64,000 nucleotides of DNA from Rotaria macrura (Eukaryota > Rotifera > Eurotatoria > Philodinida > Philodinidae): positions 1 to 64,000 of the forward strand of contig OENT01000884.1 of assembly GCA_900239685.1 (NCBI GenBank), in the 5' to 3' direction. Position 1 is the stretch's first letter. Every line of letters starts with the position of its first letter. The notes beneath the pieces are model-generated. The model worked only from the letters and a program-made list of their open reading frames with translations. It did no database searches and had not been told where the DNA came from. Both the position numbers and the translations under genes were made by a program. Positions 51,201-62,999 of this stretch are shown here, piece after piece.

Positions 51201-52682
51201 CAGAATTTCTGATTTTAACAAACACATATGTCTACGCTTCGTACATGTGTGCTGATTACATGTCATCATTCAAAACATTTTCTGGTACATTTGACATTCA
51301 ATGCCAATTATCGTCTGGGTGGAACGATAGATGAGTCAGTAACCTAATTTTTGTATCGCTGTCTTTTATGGATAATTTCAAATAACTATCGAGTATGGAT
51401 TTCGAAAACGATAGAAAAAAAACTGTCATCGAGTTCCACTTTTTCAAGAATAAGAATTTACAACCACTTGCTCTAAATTCGAATCAACAGATTTATAAAA
51501 CTGTTTGGAAAGTCTACACCCATAAGAATTGGTTTTGAAATGGGCTCGTGCTTCTCAGGGACGAAACTCGAGCAAACTCTGGCATTCTGATATAGCAGCA
51601 TTTCACTCAAATATCTTCGGAACTATAAGTATAGAATTTAGTGTCGATAGAGATGTTAAAATAACAATAGGATGGCTAGCGAATTCTCGCGATTTTGTAT
51701 TGAAATCAGGATTGAAAATGCTTCATATCCAGTGGTAATCAATGGTGTTTAGCACTATTCAATAGCAGAAAATGAGTGGCAGTCAATATCAGCACCATAT
51801 GAATATCAAAATTTCAATACCATGTAGCCACTATAATTTTATTGAGAGTCGAGCATTGTACCGTATGAATTGAGAATATTTTCCTCATACAAATCTATAT
51901 CAGCAACCAGAACCTTTTTACAGTTGACGCGAGTTTCTTGTATTTTCCTTCAGAGGTGTAATCCTATGCAACTCGATTCAAGAACTACTCCACCGAACGC
52001 TAATCTTTAACCTGCGGATGAAAAGATCAGTTCTAATGTTTTCTACGTTGAAATCGATACCTTTATTAATGTGAGATTCTTTCAATACAGCACTTTTGTC
52101 GTGTTACTTGTTCTAATTAAGAGTAAGCTGTAGCAAATCATATAGGCTTAAAAAAAACATACTATGCATTGAAGCACGTGAATATTTGTACTCATATTAA
52201 TAAAGGTGGAACGTTTAATTTTCTCTACTCTGTAGTAATTAGGATAAATACTGTGAGTGTCATCTTATCTCTTAAAAAGTATTACATGGATCAAATACTA
52301 CCGAACATAATAATCGTAGTCATTTTCAGACGCTTATAATTTTTAATATTCATTTAACAGCATATTTCCATCGATACTGTTTATTTTATTGTTCTAGTGA
52401 CACCACCAGAATAAAATTCTTGCAAAAAATCAGTTTCAATGTTGTTGTACGCGCTCCAGGGAACTTAAATAGCCCTTTTATGATGAAAAGAAAGAGGTTT
52501 TTAAGGAAATATGTTTTTTTTATTCATCATTAAATAAAATTTTCTCATATGGAAATTATCTTGTTGGCATTTAGATGTTTTTTGATATTTCTGATTTAAT
52601 TAATAGAAAAAGAAAGGATCAAAGCTCATGAGTAGATAATAAAAATGAAAAACTATTCATCATGTTAGTTGTTTTTTGTATA
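48203..52682. other. 4.5 kb AT-rich stretch with possible gene remnants
   Basis: No intact gene was recognised. The minus strand at about 50642-51110 has two cysteine-containing open pieces of higher GC (ending CVNQ stop near 50642; the other at 50879-51106). They could be exons of a decayed secreted protein, but no domain is recognisable and the splice frame is not convincing. Open frames at 48517-48756 (-), 50029-50271 (+) and 51529-51738 (+) are unsupported. Confidence 0.3.
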
Positions 52683-53195
52683 TTACTGAGCATCCATTAA
52701 TTGTTGATCAACTTGATTTAACTTTGGACTGACAATGTACGAGTCGCAAGCATAACAAAAGAATGAATGATCGGATAGACTCAAACATATATTGTGTCCA
52801 GTACTTTGATGATGTGAAAACATATGTTTTTGTTGATAACGAGAACAACCAATCTATAGATGAAAATATGTGTTGCTTAAAATTTTTATTTTTCGATTTA
52901 TTGAATAACTTACATGTTGACAATTTTCTTCTAGACAAGCCCAATTCTCTCGTTTTTCACTACAATCTGTACAAGCTGGTTGCCGACCATTAACACGATG
53001 AGCCGATGAAGGTAATGTATACGTACGATCAGCTAAATGAGGGCAATCAGTTTTCGGTACAACTGCGAATGGCTAAAAGTGTTATCGTGATGAAAATATT
53101 GTTCAATAAAAAAGCACATGTTCTCTTTGTTCACTTACGCCAATCAGTTGTTCATCCAACAAATCAGTAGTTGTTGTTGTAGGATTTGTTGACAT
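52683..53195 (-). CDS. Stand-alone UBP-type zinc finger protein, 128 residues
   Basis: Three exons (53139-53195, 52914-53072, 52683-52853) join in phase 0. After a Thr-rich start the whole protein is one UBP zinc finger as in HDAC6, USP3/USP5 and BRAP: C29-P-H31 (TDCPHL), C53/C56 (ACTDC), W63 and C65 (NWACL), C70, C75 in GCSRY, H82, H86/H87, H92 (STGH), then C105/C108 (FFCYAC). This domain binds the free C-terminal Gly-Gly of ubiquitin. The conserved Arg of the CGRY motif is kept as R77 and the Trp of NWACL is kept, while the later aromatic pocket residue is Phe. No deacetylase or protease domain is attached. The next gene upstream on the same strand ends 484 bp away. The ligand role is inferred. 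Confidence 0.85.
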
Positions 53196-53661
53196 TTTTC
53201 TTTTGTTTCTTATTATTTATACAATAGATTGATTTATAATCTTAAATAATATGTTGAACTCTTTTTTTTCCTTGTACGTTTATATTTCTTCATCATGATG
53301 AAACGATCGGAAGAAGAAAAAAACGAATTGCAACTGTGTCTCAATTATACTTTCTTTTCCTTTTTTTATTTTTTAATAGATAAGCACAAAACAGAAAGAA
53401 AGAAAGAAAAAACACACACGTTTTGTTTTTGTTTCCACAGAATACTAATTCATACTAACAAACAGGAAAATAGTAAACAAGCATGCTTTTTTCATTGATT
53501 ATGATACCATAATGATGTGTTGTACCTGGCTAATGTCTAAGTTATGTGAATAAACCATTTTTCTTTTGATTTTTTATTATCGCAAAATAACACAGATGAG
53601 CAGATAACAAAACAATAGTACCAATATCAAAGGATAAATGATTTGATATATTTTATTTACA

Positions 53662-53667
53662 TTTATT
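53662..53667 (-). terminator. Poly(A) signal of the hnRNP F/H-like gene
   Basis: AATAAA on the minus strand 12 bp after the predicted stop codon, which supports the short last exon. Confidence 0.4.
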
Positions 53668-53678
53668 AGTCATAGAAT

Positions 53679-56600
53679 TTAATGCATCGAATCACCTGAA
53701 ATACAAATGAATCAGTATTAACGAAAGATTATAGAAAGTAATTGTAATTTATGGAGAACATAAGTTTTTTTTTAACAGATTAAATTGAATAATGATGCAT
53801 TGAAGAAAACGAAAGAAAATTTTCTTTTAAGTTGTTTTTACTATGAAGAATCGGACTAGCATTCAATATTAGTAGGAACTGAACTATAATGTTTTCACCA
53901 TAAAAAATATGCAATTCTCAAAATGTTCGGATACGAGTAATGAATGTGAGATTTAAATATAAAACTTTTTCTTGCAGTTTTTGAAATCTATTGACAATGG
54001 AAAAATTGAAGTTGTTAATGAATAGTTTTAACATTAACCTTTTTTTCTAAAATAACTGTTTTTTGTTACTTAAACAAATATAGTTTTCAGATTTTAACTG
54101 AAGAAAATAAAATACTAGCTAAAATTGCATTTTTCAAAGAAGTGTGAACGTCAAGAAGGTAGACTCGATCGTTGAAGGACCACCGTACTCATATTATAGA
54201 CAAATCATGTTTATAGAAAAGTAGGTTGTAGACTAGTCCGTAGGAAGCATTAAAGAAATCGTTAGCTAGAATGATATTTGTCATATTAGCCATAACGAGT
54301 TGTCTCGCTAACTACACCTAGTGGGTTTGTCGTCGCCTAGGTTCAATTCAGTAAGAAACAAAACGTACTTCTTGATCGACTGTAACGATTATGTTTCGAT
54401 CGTGACGATGGTGAACGAGATGAACGATACGTAATCTTATCAGGTTTTTTTCGCCGATTGCTCAATGATGCATAACGAGGTGAATCGAAATAGATTTCAA
54501 CATAGCGACTTCCTGTTTAAGAAGAAAAAATAAACATCAGAGATAAAAAATTGTTTTCAGAATGAGTTTCTTTTTACCCATATATTTCCGATCAAATTTC
54601 AGCGCTTCATTAACTTCATCGATCGTGTTAAAATAAAGATAGGCATTTCCATTTGGTCGCTTCATACGTCGATCTTGTAGAATGTTGATGCGAGCCGGTT
54701 GACATGATTCAGGAAAGAACTAGAAACATATTTTAGTTTATTCATATTCGAATTAGTTAGTACGTCAAGTACCTTTCGAATATCATCTTCAACAACAGTG
54801 TAAGGCATGCCACGAATTTTAACGAGATGTTCTTCATTTCGAGATGATGAACGACCTACTGTGCTTCGACTACGGCTTCGACGACGAGAGTTGCTATACG
54901 ATCCTATTCGAAATTTTTGTAAAAGAATTCATGCACTTATACATTTCGCTTTTCTTTGCTACTTTGACTGTTCTTGATTCTCGAAAAAAAGATTAAACCA
55001 ACTATGTGCCTGATGAATGGAGTTACTCTCTAGTTATAAAAGCGTCCAGCTGTGTTTATTTTTTATCTTATCTTTACAAGTCACTACCTTCTGAAAGTCG
55101 AATTCATTCAGTTTCAGTCACATGTAACCTTGGATATTTTCAAAAACATTTTCAGCTCAATTAAATGATGTATTATGAAGATCGTCATGTTGTAATAAAA
55201 CTACCAAACCTTGTTGCACAAGTATATATGACTCTGCACTGTCAGTACTTGAATCATATAGGTTAGTAAGGTATAGGATACAAAATTCGTATCGTGCTAG
55301 ACTCTAGAAGTATTAATTTGGTCAAGTGCACCATCTTCGAGAATCAGACATAGTCAAACAAAAGCATCATGTAACTTACGTTGATTTATACTTTTTGATG
55401 AGGCTAAAGAATATTAAAATGAAAATTTATTGTCAGCTAATATTTATTCTTGTTTCCTAATGTTTTTGCCTTACGATAAGATCTTTTTGGAGGAGATATG
55501 GATGGAGAATGACGACGTTTTATATCGCGTTGATGATAATCTATCATGTATAAAATGTTCAAAACAAAAATAACTGCCATATTAAATAATTGCACAAATG
55601 CTAACCTTGACTTGTTGATCTTGATCTTGATCGATGTCGACTTCGACTTCGACTTCGACTACGACTAGGACTACGATAAGTTTGTTTAACGGTATTACTA
55701 GAATCATGATTATTAACAGTTGTAGTTTTATTATCATTATTATCATCATCTTTATCATCTTCTCCGACGAATTGTTTAGCATTTGAACGAGCATCATTCA
55801 TAATTCTTCCTTTGGCTTCTTCATATGTCGATGGAAATAGTTCAATATACCTAAAAGAAAACGAAAATCAATCAATCGATAAGAATTAATTATCTATGTC
55901 TATATTTCAGATAGAATCTATCCATAAATATAACTACACATGAAAAAAAAACAAGTGAATAAGAATAGAAATTCAAAACACATATGAAAGCACACATACT
56001 ATAATAAATATGTATTCTGTTATTTCTACCTGTCATTAATCTGGCAACACCATTGATCAGTACACCTCACACCTCTCACACCTAACCCTCCCTGATATAT
56101 CTGTTTCATTTCATTTTACACTCCATTAATTTAATCTGATGCTGCTGCTGCTGCTTCCCCTAGTTCTTTTGCATATTTATCGAAAGACCATGTCCAACCA
56201 AACCTGTGCTGAATATGTTTATGATCATGCATATCGATTGCTTTGAATGCATTATCCATATTGACAAAAGCAACAAATCCATCGCCCAACGCTTTATCTG
56301 CCATATCTCGTGTTATATATATACCATTCTTCGCTATTTCAATATCTAAATATATTGATAATACACAAATTCAACATATCAAATTCTTATTAGTAATGTA
56401 TACTTTCAAAAAAGTTTTGAACATCAGCCATAGTACAAGAAAATGGAAGACCACTCATACGAATAACAGGTTCAGGCCATATAACCATACCTTTATGTTT
56501 AACATGAAAATTATATTCGTATGTAGTCGCTCGAAATACTAAATGATTCGAATAAATTTGTAAAGAAATAAAGAAAAATCTTGATTGAAAATTTCATGCA

Positions 56601-56947
56601 TATGTTTTACCTTCAATATATTTCTTATCTAAATATTGACCTGATTTTTTTAAAGCATCTTTGACATCCATCTCGGATTCTAAATCGACGAAACAATCAG
56701 TTGCTGACGTACTATCATTGTCGAATAAATGAAGAGAAACAATATGGCAGGCTAAATGAAAGATAATTTCAATATCAATTGAATTAAATTTCTATTATTT
56801 AATAAAATTCTATTTACGATAAAGAAATCGTTTGATATCATCTTTATTTGATGAGCAGGAAACACCATGAAGTTTAACCAAATATTCATGAAGATCCGGT
56901 GATTTACTATCGTTTCGATCATCTAATTCATCTCGTTCTTCACTCAT
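53679..56947 (-). CDS. hnRNP F/H-like RNA-binding protein with three quasi-RRMs and an RS-rich insert
   Basis: Nuclear RNA-binding protein of the hnRNP F/H (GRSF1-like) class, which binds G-tracts and regulates splicing. From ATG 56947 (MSEERDELDD), qRRM1 runs from VKLHGVSCSSNKDDIKRFL to KKYIEVF, in the hnRNP H style. qRRM2 starts VIRMSGLPFSCTMADVQNFF and ends HIQHRYIELFPSTYEEAKGR after splicing from about 56208 to about 55850. An RS-rich region follows (SRSRSRSRHRSRSRS, about 55.6 kb), plus small exons near 55.5 and 55.39 kb. qRRM3 starts VKIRGMPYTVVEDDIRKFF (54.8 kb) and ends SRYVEIYFDSPRY (54.5 kb). The tail is RS-like. A final five-codon exon (DSMH-stop, 53679-53695) is predicted from donor GTACGT and acceptor TTTCAG. 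Roughly 430 residues. Small exons are less sure. Confidence 0.82.
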
Positions 56948-58146
56948 TCTTGTTTGATATGAAGAATTAGAGCAATCTAGAGACTATACAAATATAAAAC
57001 GATAACAATTTTCCATCATGAAACCAGGGATTTAAATGTTTTTATGCATCTACACAGATCGAAAATAAAAATGACGTATGGTACTAAGAGAAGATTTGAG
57101 ATCAATTAATGGCCAAGGTAATCAAATATATAAGTGTAAGTAACAAGGATGTGGTCATTTGTATCTATCCTCTCTTAATGGCAACGATAAGATCAATCCA
57201 ATAATAAAAGAGCGCTACTATCGATCGACGAACGACTTTTATATATATAATGTTTTGATCGTCTAATAGCGAACGATGAAGGAGAAAGAAGCTAATTATA
57301 AACCTAGTCATTACCTTTTTATCTACTGAAAAATATCCGTAAAGATTATATTTCCCTGTAAAATAATAATGATTTTTAAAGATTCAAGATGAATGAGAAG
57401 TGTTGTACTTATTCTAAGGGAATGATTTCACACATATTCCAAGTATAAAATTATGTTTACTGATAATCATGGCAGAAAAAAGATTCAAATTCTTTTAAAA
57501 GTATTGATGGCAAAAATGACTTTTTTTTATCAGTGATTAATCGATAGATCCATTGTTACTGGAAAAGCAACACAGTTATAGAGGAGTATATTTAGAATAA
57601 CCGATTCGAAAGATCCTTAGCTTCAACAAACTAGACTACTTTTCATTCAATTTCTTAATAAATACTTTGCTAGAGATCAGAGATATTATTTAGTAGCATG
57701 TTATAATATCATTAAAGCTAGTATATATGTATTACGGATTGTTCTTTTATAAGCACTTTAAATAAGATTAATTAGAATCATAGAAAATAATTAGATTCGA
57801 AAAATGATTCATCGACAAAAACACATGTGAATGGATATGCTATTTTAGTTTACTTTAAAACTCGACAAACATAGTTGATAAAAAGAAATAATTACAAAAT
57901 AACTCGAATAACAAATGGACAATTAGCACAAAACATATTACAAATGAGATTTCTTTCATTATTGTTTTTCTAACAGAGCCGTTTTTTTCAATATAAATTC
58001 ATATGAGCACTGCACCGAGATAGAATGGAGAGAAATGGACATTGCATTGCAAAGAAAAGAAACCGGTTAAGAAAAAAACACGTTTTGTCTGTGTTGATGT
58101 TTATGGAATGATCATGGAAGCTATTGGATTTTGTTGATTAAATAAA
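56948..58146. other. 1.2 kb intergenic stretch between nuclear receptor and hnRNP F/H-like gene
   Basis: It holds the 3' end of the receptor transcript and the promoter of the RNA-binding protein, both minus strand. A TATATATATAA run lies near 57239-57249. No gene seen. Confidence 0.45.
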
Positions 58147-60507
58147 TTATGGCGAGAGACCTTCGTAAGTTTCACGATGAACATCAGGTAAGGAATTAAA
58201 TATTTGTGGTTCATGCCGTTTAATATATTGTACAGCATTCAAATGTATTTGATTTACTTCTTGAATCGATGGTATCAATTGAAGTATATCAAGAAACATA
58301 TTTGATTCATCTATAACAATGAGATCATTATTAAGCTTCAAAGAAAAAAAAACAAACAAAATGAAACTCAATAGATTTACTCGGATGATGGCATCGTAAA
58401 TGTCGATATAGAACTTGCATTAATTTAGCTTCGATCTGGCCAACAGTTTGTTTATCGCATAGATCAGGTCGTTCTAAAATCATAGAACTCATGAATACAA
58501 AAGAAACAAACGTCAATATTCAATTTATTGAGACCTGGATTCATTAATAAAAGTGCATTGAATAATGCAATATCACTATCTGTCCATCGAAGATGACTGG
58601 CTTTCATTCCTAAATCGAATATTTCCAACATAATGACGCCTAAGGTTTTAATAGTTTTTATAAAATCTCGATCCATGTAAGCTGAAAAATCGGGTGTCAA
58701 CATTAATTTTTGTTCAGCATCAAATAATGTAAACCAACTGACAAGTATGGTCTCAAATGCTCCTAAAAAACATATTGAATGCATGCATATCTATGGTAAA
58801 GCTTTATAGTTAAAGAACTATGAATTCTTTTCTAATTACCATGACGAAATAAACAAATTTGATCATCTTGTGAAATTTGTTGAAAAAAAGTATAATATTT
58901 AAATGTTCTTAGAATACTTTCAAATGGAAAACTTAATTGCCAATTAGCCCATACTAATGCTGGATCACAATTGAGATCATCACTCTGAAACAAAATTGAT
59001 TTGATGAATAATATCGATATGAGGCGAAAGAAAATTTCTTACTACAGAATCTGCCCATATAGGTGGATTTTCTTCGATTTTCATTTGTATTCTTTCAAAT
59101 GTACATACACAAAATTGTAAATGTGCACCAATAATAACTTGTGCTATGTGATCCATTTCCTTAGCTTCAATATCAGTTAGTAATTTTTCTTGATAGATTA
59201 ACATCGATGTAATTTTTCTCGCAATTTCACGATGCATTTCCGGTGTTAACGTTGATGATAGAGGTTGTCGATGTTGAAAAAGACAATCAGGAAATGATGA
59301 TAACGATGTTGAAGAATTAGGTGTTTCAATTGTAACCGATGGTGCACGGTAAGGTGATATTAATATATTTGACGTTGTTGAACTAACAGAATCAATACGA
59401 TTTGTCGGTGATAATTGTTTATCATGTTCATTATTAGTCGGTGGTGTTGGTTGTTTGAGAAAATTTTCATTCGATTGCTTACGTTGAAATTCTTGTAAAC
59501 GTACAAATGCTGATACTTGTATTGATTGATCTTTATCATTTTTAAGAATTGGTTTCGTATCAGAACGTGGTCGTTTCGGTCGTCGGCCTAATCGTGATGC
59601 TTCACGACTCATTCCAACATCAAAACATTTTTTCAATCGACAATATTGACAAGAATTTCGACTGAATGGTGTTATTTCACAATTACCCGTATTATTACAA
59701 CGATGAGACATGCCTTGAGTTATACAGCGACGAAAAAAGCCCTATTTCCATTTGTATTGATTAGAAAAATTGATTTAGATAAAGTACAGACAACGTTCTT
59801 ACCTTACAACCTTCACATGAATTAACACCATAATGAAAACCACTTGCTTCATCACCACATACTAAACATGGTATGTTAACCGTTATTGAACTTGGCGCTT
59901 TGCTACCATTATTTTTGACTAATGAAACAATTGCATTTTCTGCATATTGTTTTTGTTCGTAGTTCGGCTCGGTTTTAATTTTTGTTGTTGATGATGGTGG
60001 TGATGATTTTGAACGTGCCATATCATTTAATTGTACCGATGGAATAACAGTAGTTGATGATGATGGTGTTGGTGATCGAAAATCTTCTTTTTCATTGTGT
60101 TGCTGTGTTGTTTCAAGAAGATTTGATGTTGATTGTGTTAAATAATGATGATGATGTATGATTGTTGTTGGCGTTGGTTGTTCAATTGCTGTTGTTGTTC
60201 GACATGTTGCTTCAATATCATCGCATACGTTTTGTATATCTGGAGTTTTGATGTAATGTGCAAAACGTTGTTTGGGCTTGTATGGATGATGATATGAATG
60301 TGCTGTTTCGATCATTGAATGATGAATATTGAAATCGTCGTATAAGTTTTGCTGTTGCTGTGGATAACCTATTTCATTTGATGAAAAATAGAGTGCGATA
60401 TGGTAACGAGTGAGAAAATAATAGCAAACGAAAGAGAAGGAGAACGGAGAGAAACAGTGACGAAATCGAATTTTCTTTCTTTCTATATAATATGAATACA
60501 CATTCAT
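58147..60507 (-). CDS. Nuclear hormone receptor (NR1-like), DNA-binding and ligand-binding domains
   Basis: Ligand- or orphan-type nuclear receptor, a DNA-binding transcription factor. The first exon encodes a long N-terminal region rich in Gln, His, Thr and Ser, ending in the first zinc finger [22 protein letters not shown]. It is spliced to [15 protein letters not shown], then the second finger [19 protein letters not shown] and the C-terminal extension [16 protein letters not shown]-box is EGCKGFF. After a long hinge, the LBD exons show [20 protein letters not shown], then [24 protein letters not shown] and the end [20 protein letters not shown]. These match the helix 3-5 signature and helix 8-10 of PPAR/Rev-erb/E75-like receptors. 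About 690 residues. The 58.3 kb intron was resolved by donor GTAAAT and acceptor TTATAG. The start is uncertain: an acceptor-like site near 60370 could mean an unseen upstream exon. Confidence 0.9.
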
Positions 60508-62999
60508 TTCCTCAACGGTTTGCTGACCTTGAAGTTCAACATAATTTTTTGCTTGTGTTCTCTTTTCCTCGTATTCATGATTGAGTAATCATTCAGTCGA
60601 TTCGATCAATGACCTACACTCGAATGATTAGAATATGTGTGAGAGTCAGCGGTCAATCTAATTATGTAATACGTATTCGTTTCCGTTCTGAATATATACA
60701 TTCTGTTTTCGACGTTCTGTGGTAGACAAATGTATATTTATAAATGCCAAGTACATTGCATTCTTAGATGTAGTATTCGTTCTTCTGTTTTCCGAAACCT
60801 ACCATTGTTGCCAGTATTCGCCCAACAATCGAGCCACATATCGTTCATCATTGTTCTTTGTGTGCATATGTGTCACTCAAGTAGTATGCTCTTCCTAATG
60901 GTCAAACACTCTTTGGTGTTGCCTCTATATTTTCGTTCGGGTCGGTTTGTTTGACCAGTATACTTCCTTCCTTTTTCCTTCCTCATCTATCGGATATAGT
61001 GCGATTGACCAACACCATCGATTGCTATCATTTGTTCGCGTCCTTGAGAGTGGGGTCAAGTAACGAGCACGAACTTGAACGAAAGCAAAAGAGGAGAGAG
61101 AGAGAGAGAGGAAAAACGAGAGAATAGAATGGGTAATCATATAGGTGAGTGAACAAATGAATGAGTTATTTAATGAGTGTGCCCTATATCAGCTTTGATA
61201 ATTTGCACACAATTGGACAAAAAAAAGCAAGAATAACAGCGACCAACACAATACGACGAACAGACAAACTTGATGTGATCAACAAAACATCTATGTATGC
61301 ATTTATGTGTGTGCAATTACCATTGCGATAAGATGACAAGGAAGAGAAAAGTTCAATTGGTTATTTGTTCGCAATATTCTTATGCATATGAAGAAATTTG
61401 AATTCTCATATTATACAAGATTCTTATTGCACAAGTACAATGATAAGAGAAGATCTATTAAATCTTTTTGAAATAAAATTTTCATGTAAAAATTGATCAC
61501 TGATCGCATGTGAACAGAATATATAAGGAAACATCCATGATGATTAACATCTCTTGATATATTCAAGTGAGCAATCAATCATGAAGTGATCAAAAATTAT
61601 GTACAATAAAATGATATGAATTAGAGCATGAATAATAACTTGTGTAACTTATAAATATCCATTTTGTCATCTGAAGTAAATGTCTTTCAAGTGTTCAAAA
61701 TAATTGTGTGAACTTTTATCAATCATTATTTTTTCCGTATTCAAGAAAATCAAGATAGTATGACGAAGAGATATTTCATAGTTACTTGAGAATATTTTGA
61801 TTTTATTTATTTTGATAATAGATGATTGACTCAATAGATTACGAAAACAACAACAAAATGTTACTTTGCTTTATCACACACTATTTTTTATTATCAGCAT
61901 ATTTTTTTTCTCACGTCTATAATCAAATGATAAAATGTTTATGATTGTATCGCTTGTGCTATAACAATTAATCAAAATATCGATTAGAAATCAGTACTAA
62001 AAAACGTGTTCGTATCATTCGTAATCAGCGTCGAATATCATCACAAGGCAAAACAGGGTAGGGGGATGCAAATTGAGTATACCTATAGTACAAGATCTAA
62101 AAGCTACATAAAAATGATCTTATTGCTTTCAAATGTTGTACCCATCCTTTCTGTTGTTTCGAAAGTGCCACATCAAGGTTAATATCTAATTAAATACTAT
62201 CATGTACCTGAACGCAGTACTGTTATGCAAACTATATAAAAGATGTAATTTTAATGGACTCCTTATTTTTAAAAATTGAATGAAGATGCTACTATTTGAA
62301 TCGGATTATTCGAATTTCGAATGGTTTTCAGTAATGAAAAAGATAAAAAATTAATTTTTACCGTAACGCCTTGCTAACGTCAAACCAATTGTACTAATAG
62401 AATTGTGTGCAATATTATTTAGTAGTTTTTTTATATCTATTACAGACTACAGTACTCATATATTTTGCTTATTTTATACACGTCAACTTTTATACTGACA
62501 TACTCCTATGTTCTATTTAATTGATGTTGCCAATATGAACAATGATACATATTTTTTAATGAATGGATAAATGATAGAGTATCTTTTTTTCTTTCTCTCT
62601 CGTTGTTCGACGTATTAATTCATAAGTAATTTAAAAAGTTAGAAAATGTCTCATTTTCCTCATTGTAATATACAGAATTATAATTTTATTCATAATTGAT
62701 AGAATTTCTGTTTGAAACTGGCAGTTTCTTGAATCGTTATATCGGAAGAAACTATAACATAGATTTACTGTGAATCGTTTGTCAAATTAGAAAGTTTGCA
62801 AATATCTGTTCATTTCATATGAAAGGATTTCCAACCTAACTTTCAAATATAACAGCGAATATCAACGGATTTACTTAATTTATTTAAATCCAAGTTCTAC
62901 ATAAGACAATTAATATTTGACAGAAGTACGACTATTAGAAACAATTGAGATTTAGAAAAAAACATATTTATTTACATGGCAAAATGAAAACTAAGGGAA
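60508..62999. other. Upstream region of the nuclear receptor, no gene seen
   Basis: It holds a GA repeat near 61095-61112 and is otherwise AT-rich. Long 5' regions with regulatory sites or non-coding first exons are usual for nuclear receptors, but none can be fixed from sequence alone. The open frames at 60730-60954 and 60925-61140 show no domain. Confidence 0.4.
60524..60532 (-). promoter_or_regulatory. Extended nuclear-receptor half-site TCAAGGTCA
   Basis: TCAAGGTCA on the minus strand, 17 bp before the first in-frame ATG of the nuclear receptor gene. This is exactly the monomer site known for SF-1/ERR/ROR-type receptors. It could be a self-regulatory site, or chance or leader sequence. 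Confidence 0.3.

Noticed and set aside
55582..55801. Alternative hydrophobic and Asp/Val-rich frame over the RS repeat
   Set aside because: It is a frame shadow of the RS-encoding exon; the RS frame joins the neighbouring quasi-RRMs.
58331..58371. Frameshift or 22 bp micro-intron in the nuclear receptor at a T run
   Set aside because: A normal intron of roughly 60 bp (donor GTAAAT, acceptor TTATAG) restores the frame and gives the expected HHPNESNMF ligand-domain sequence.
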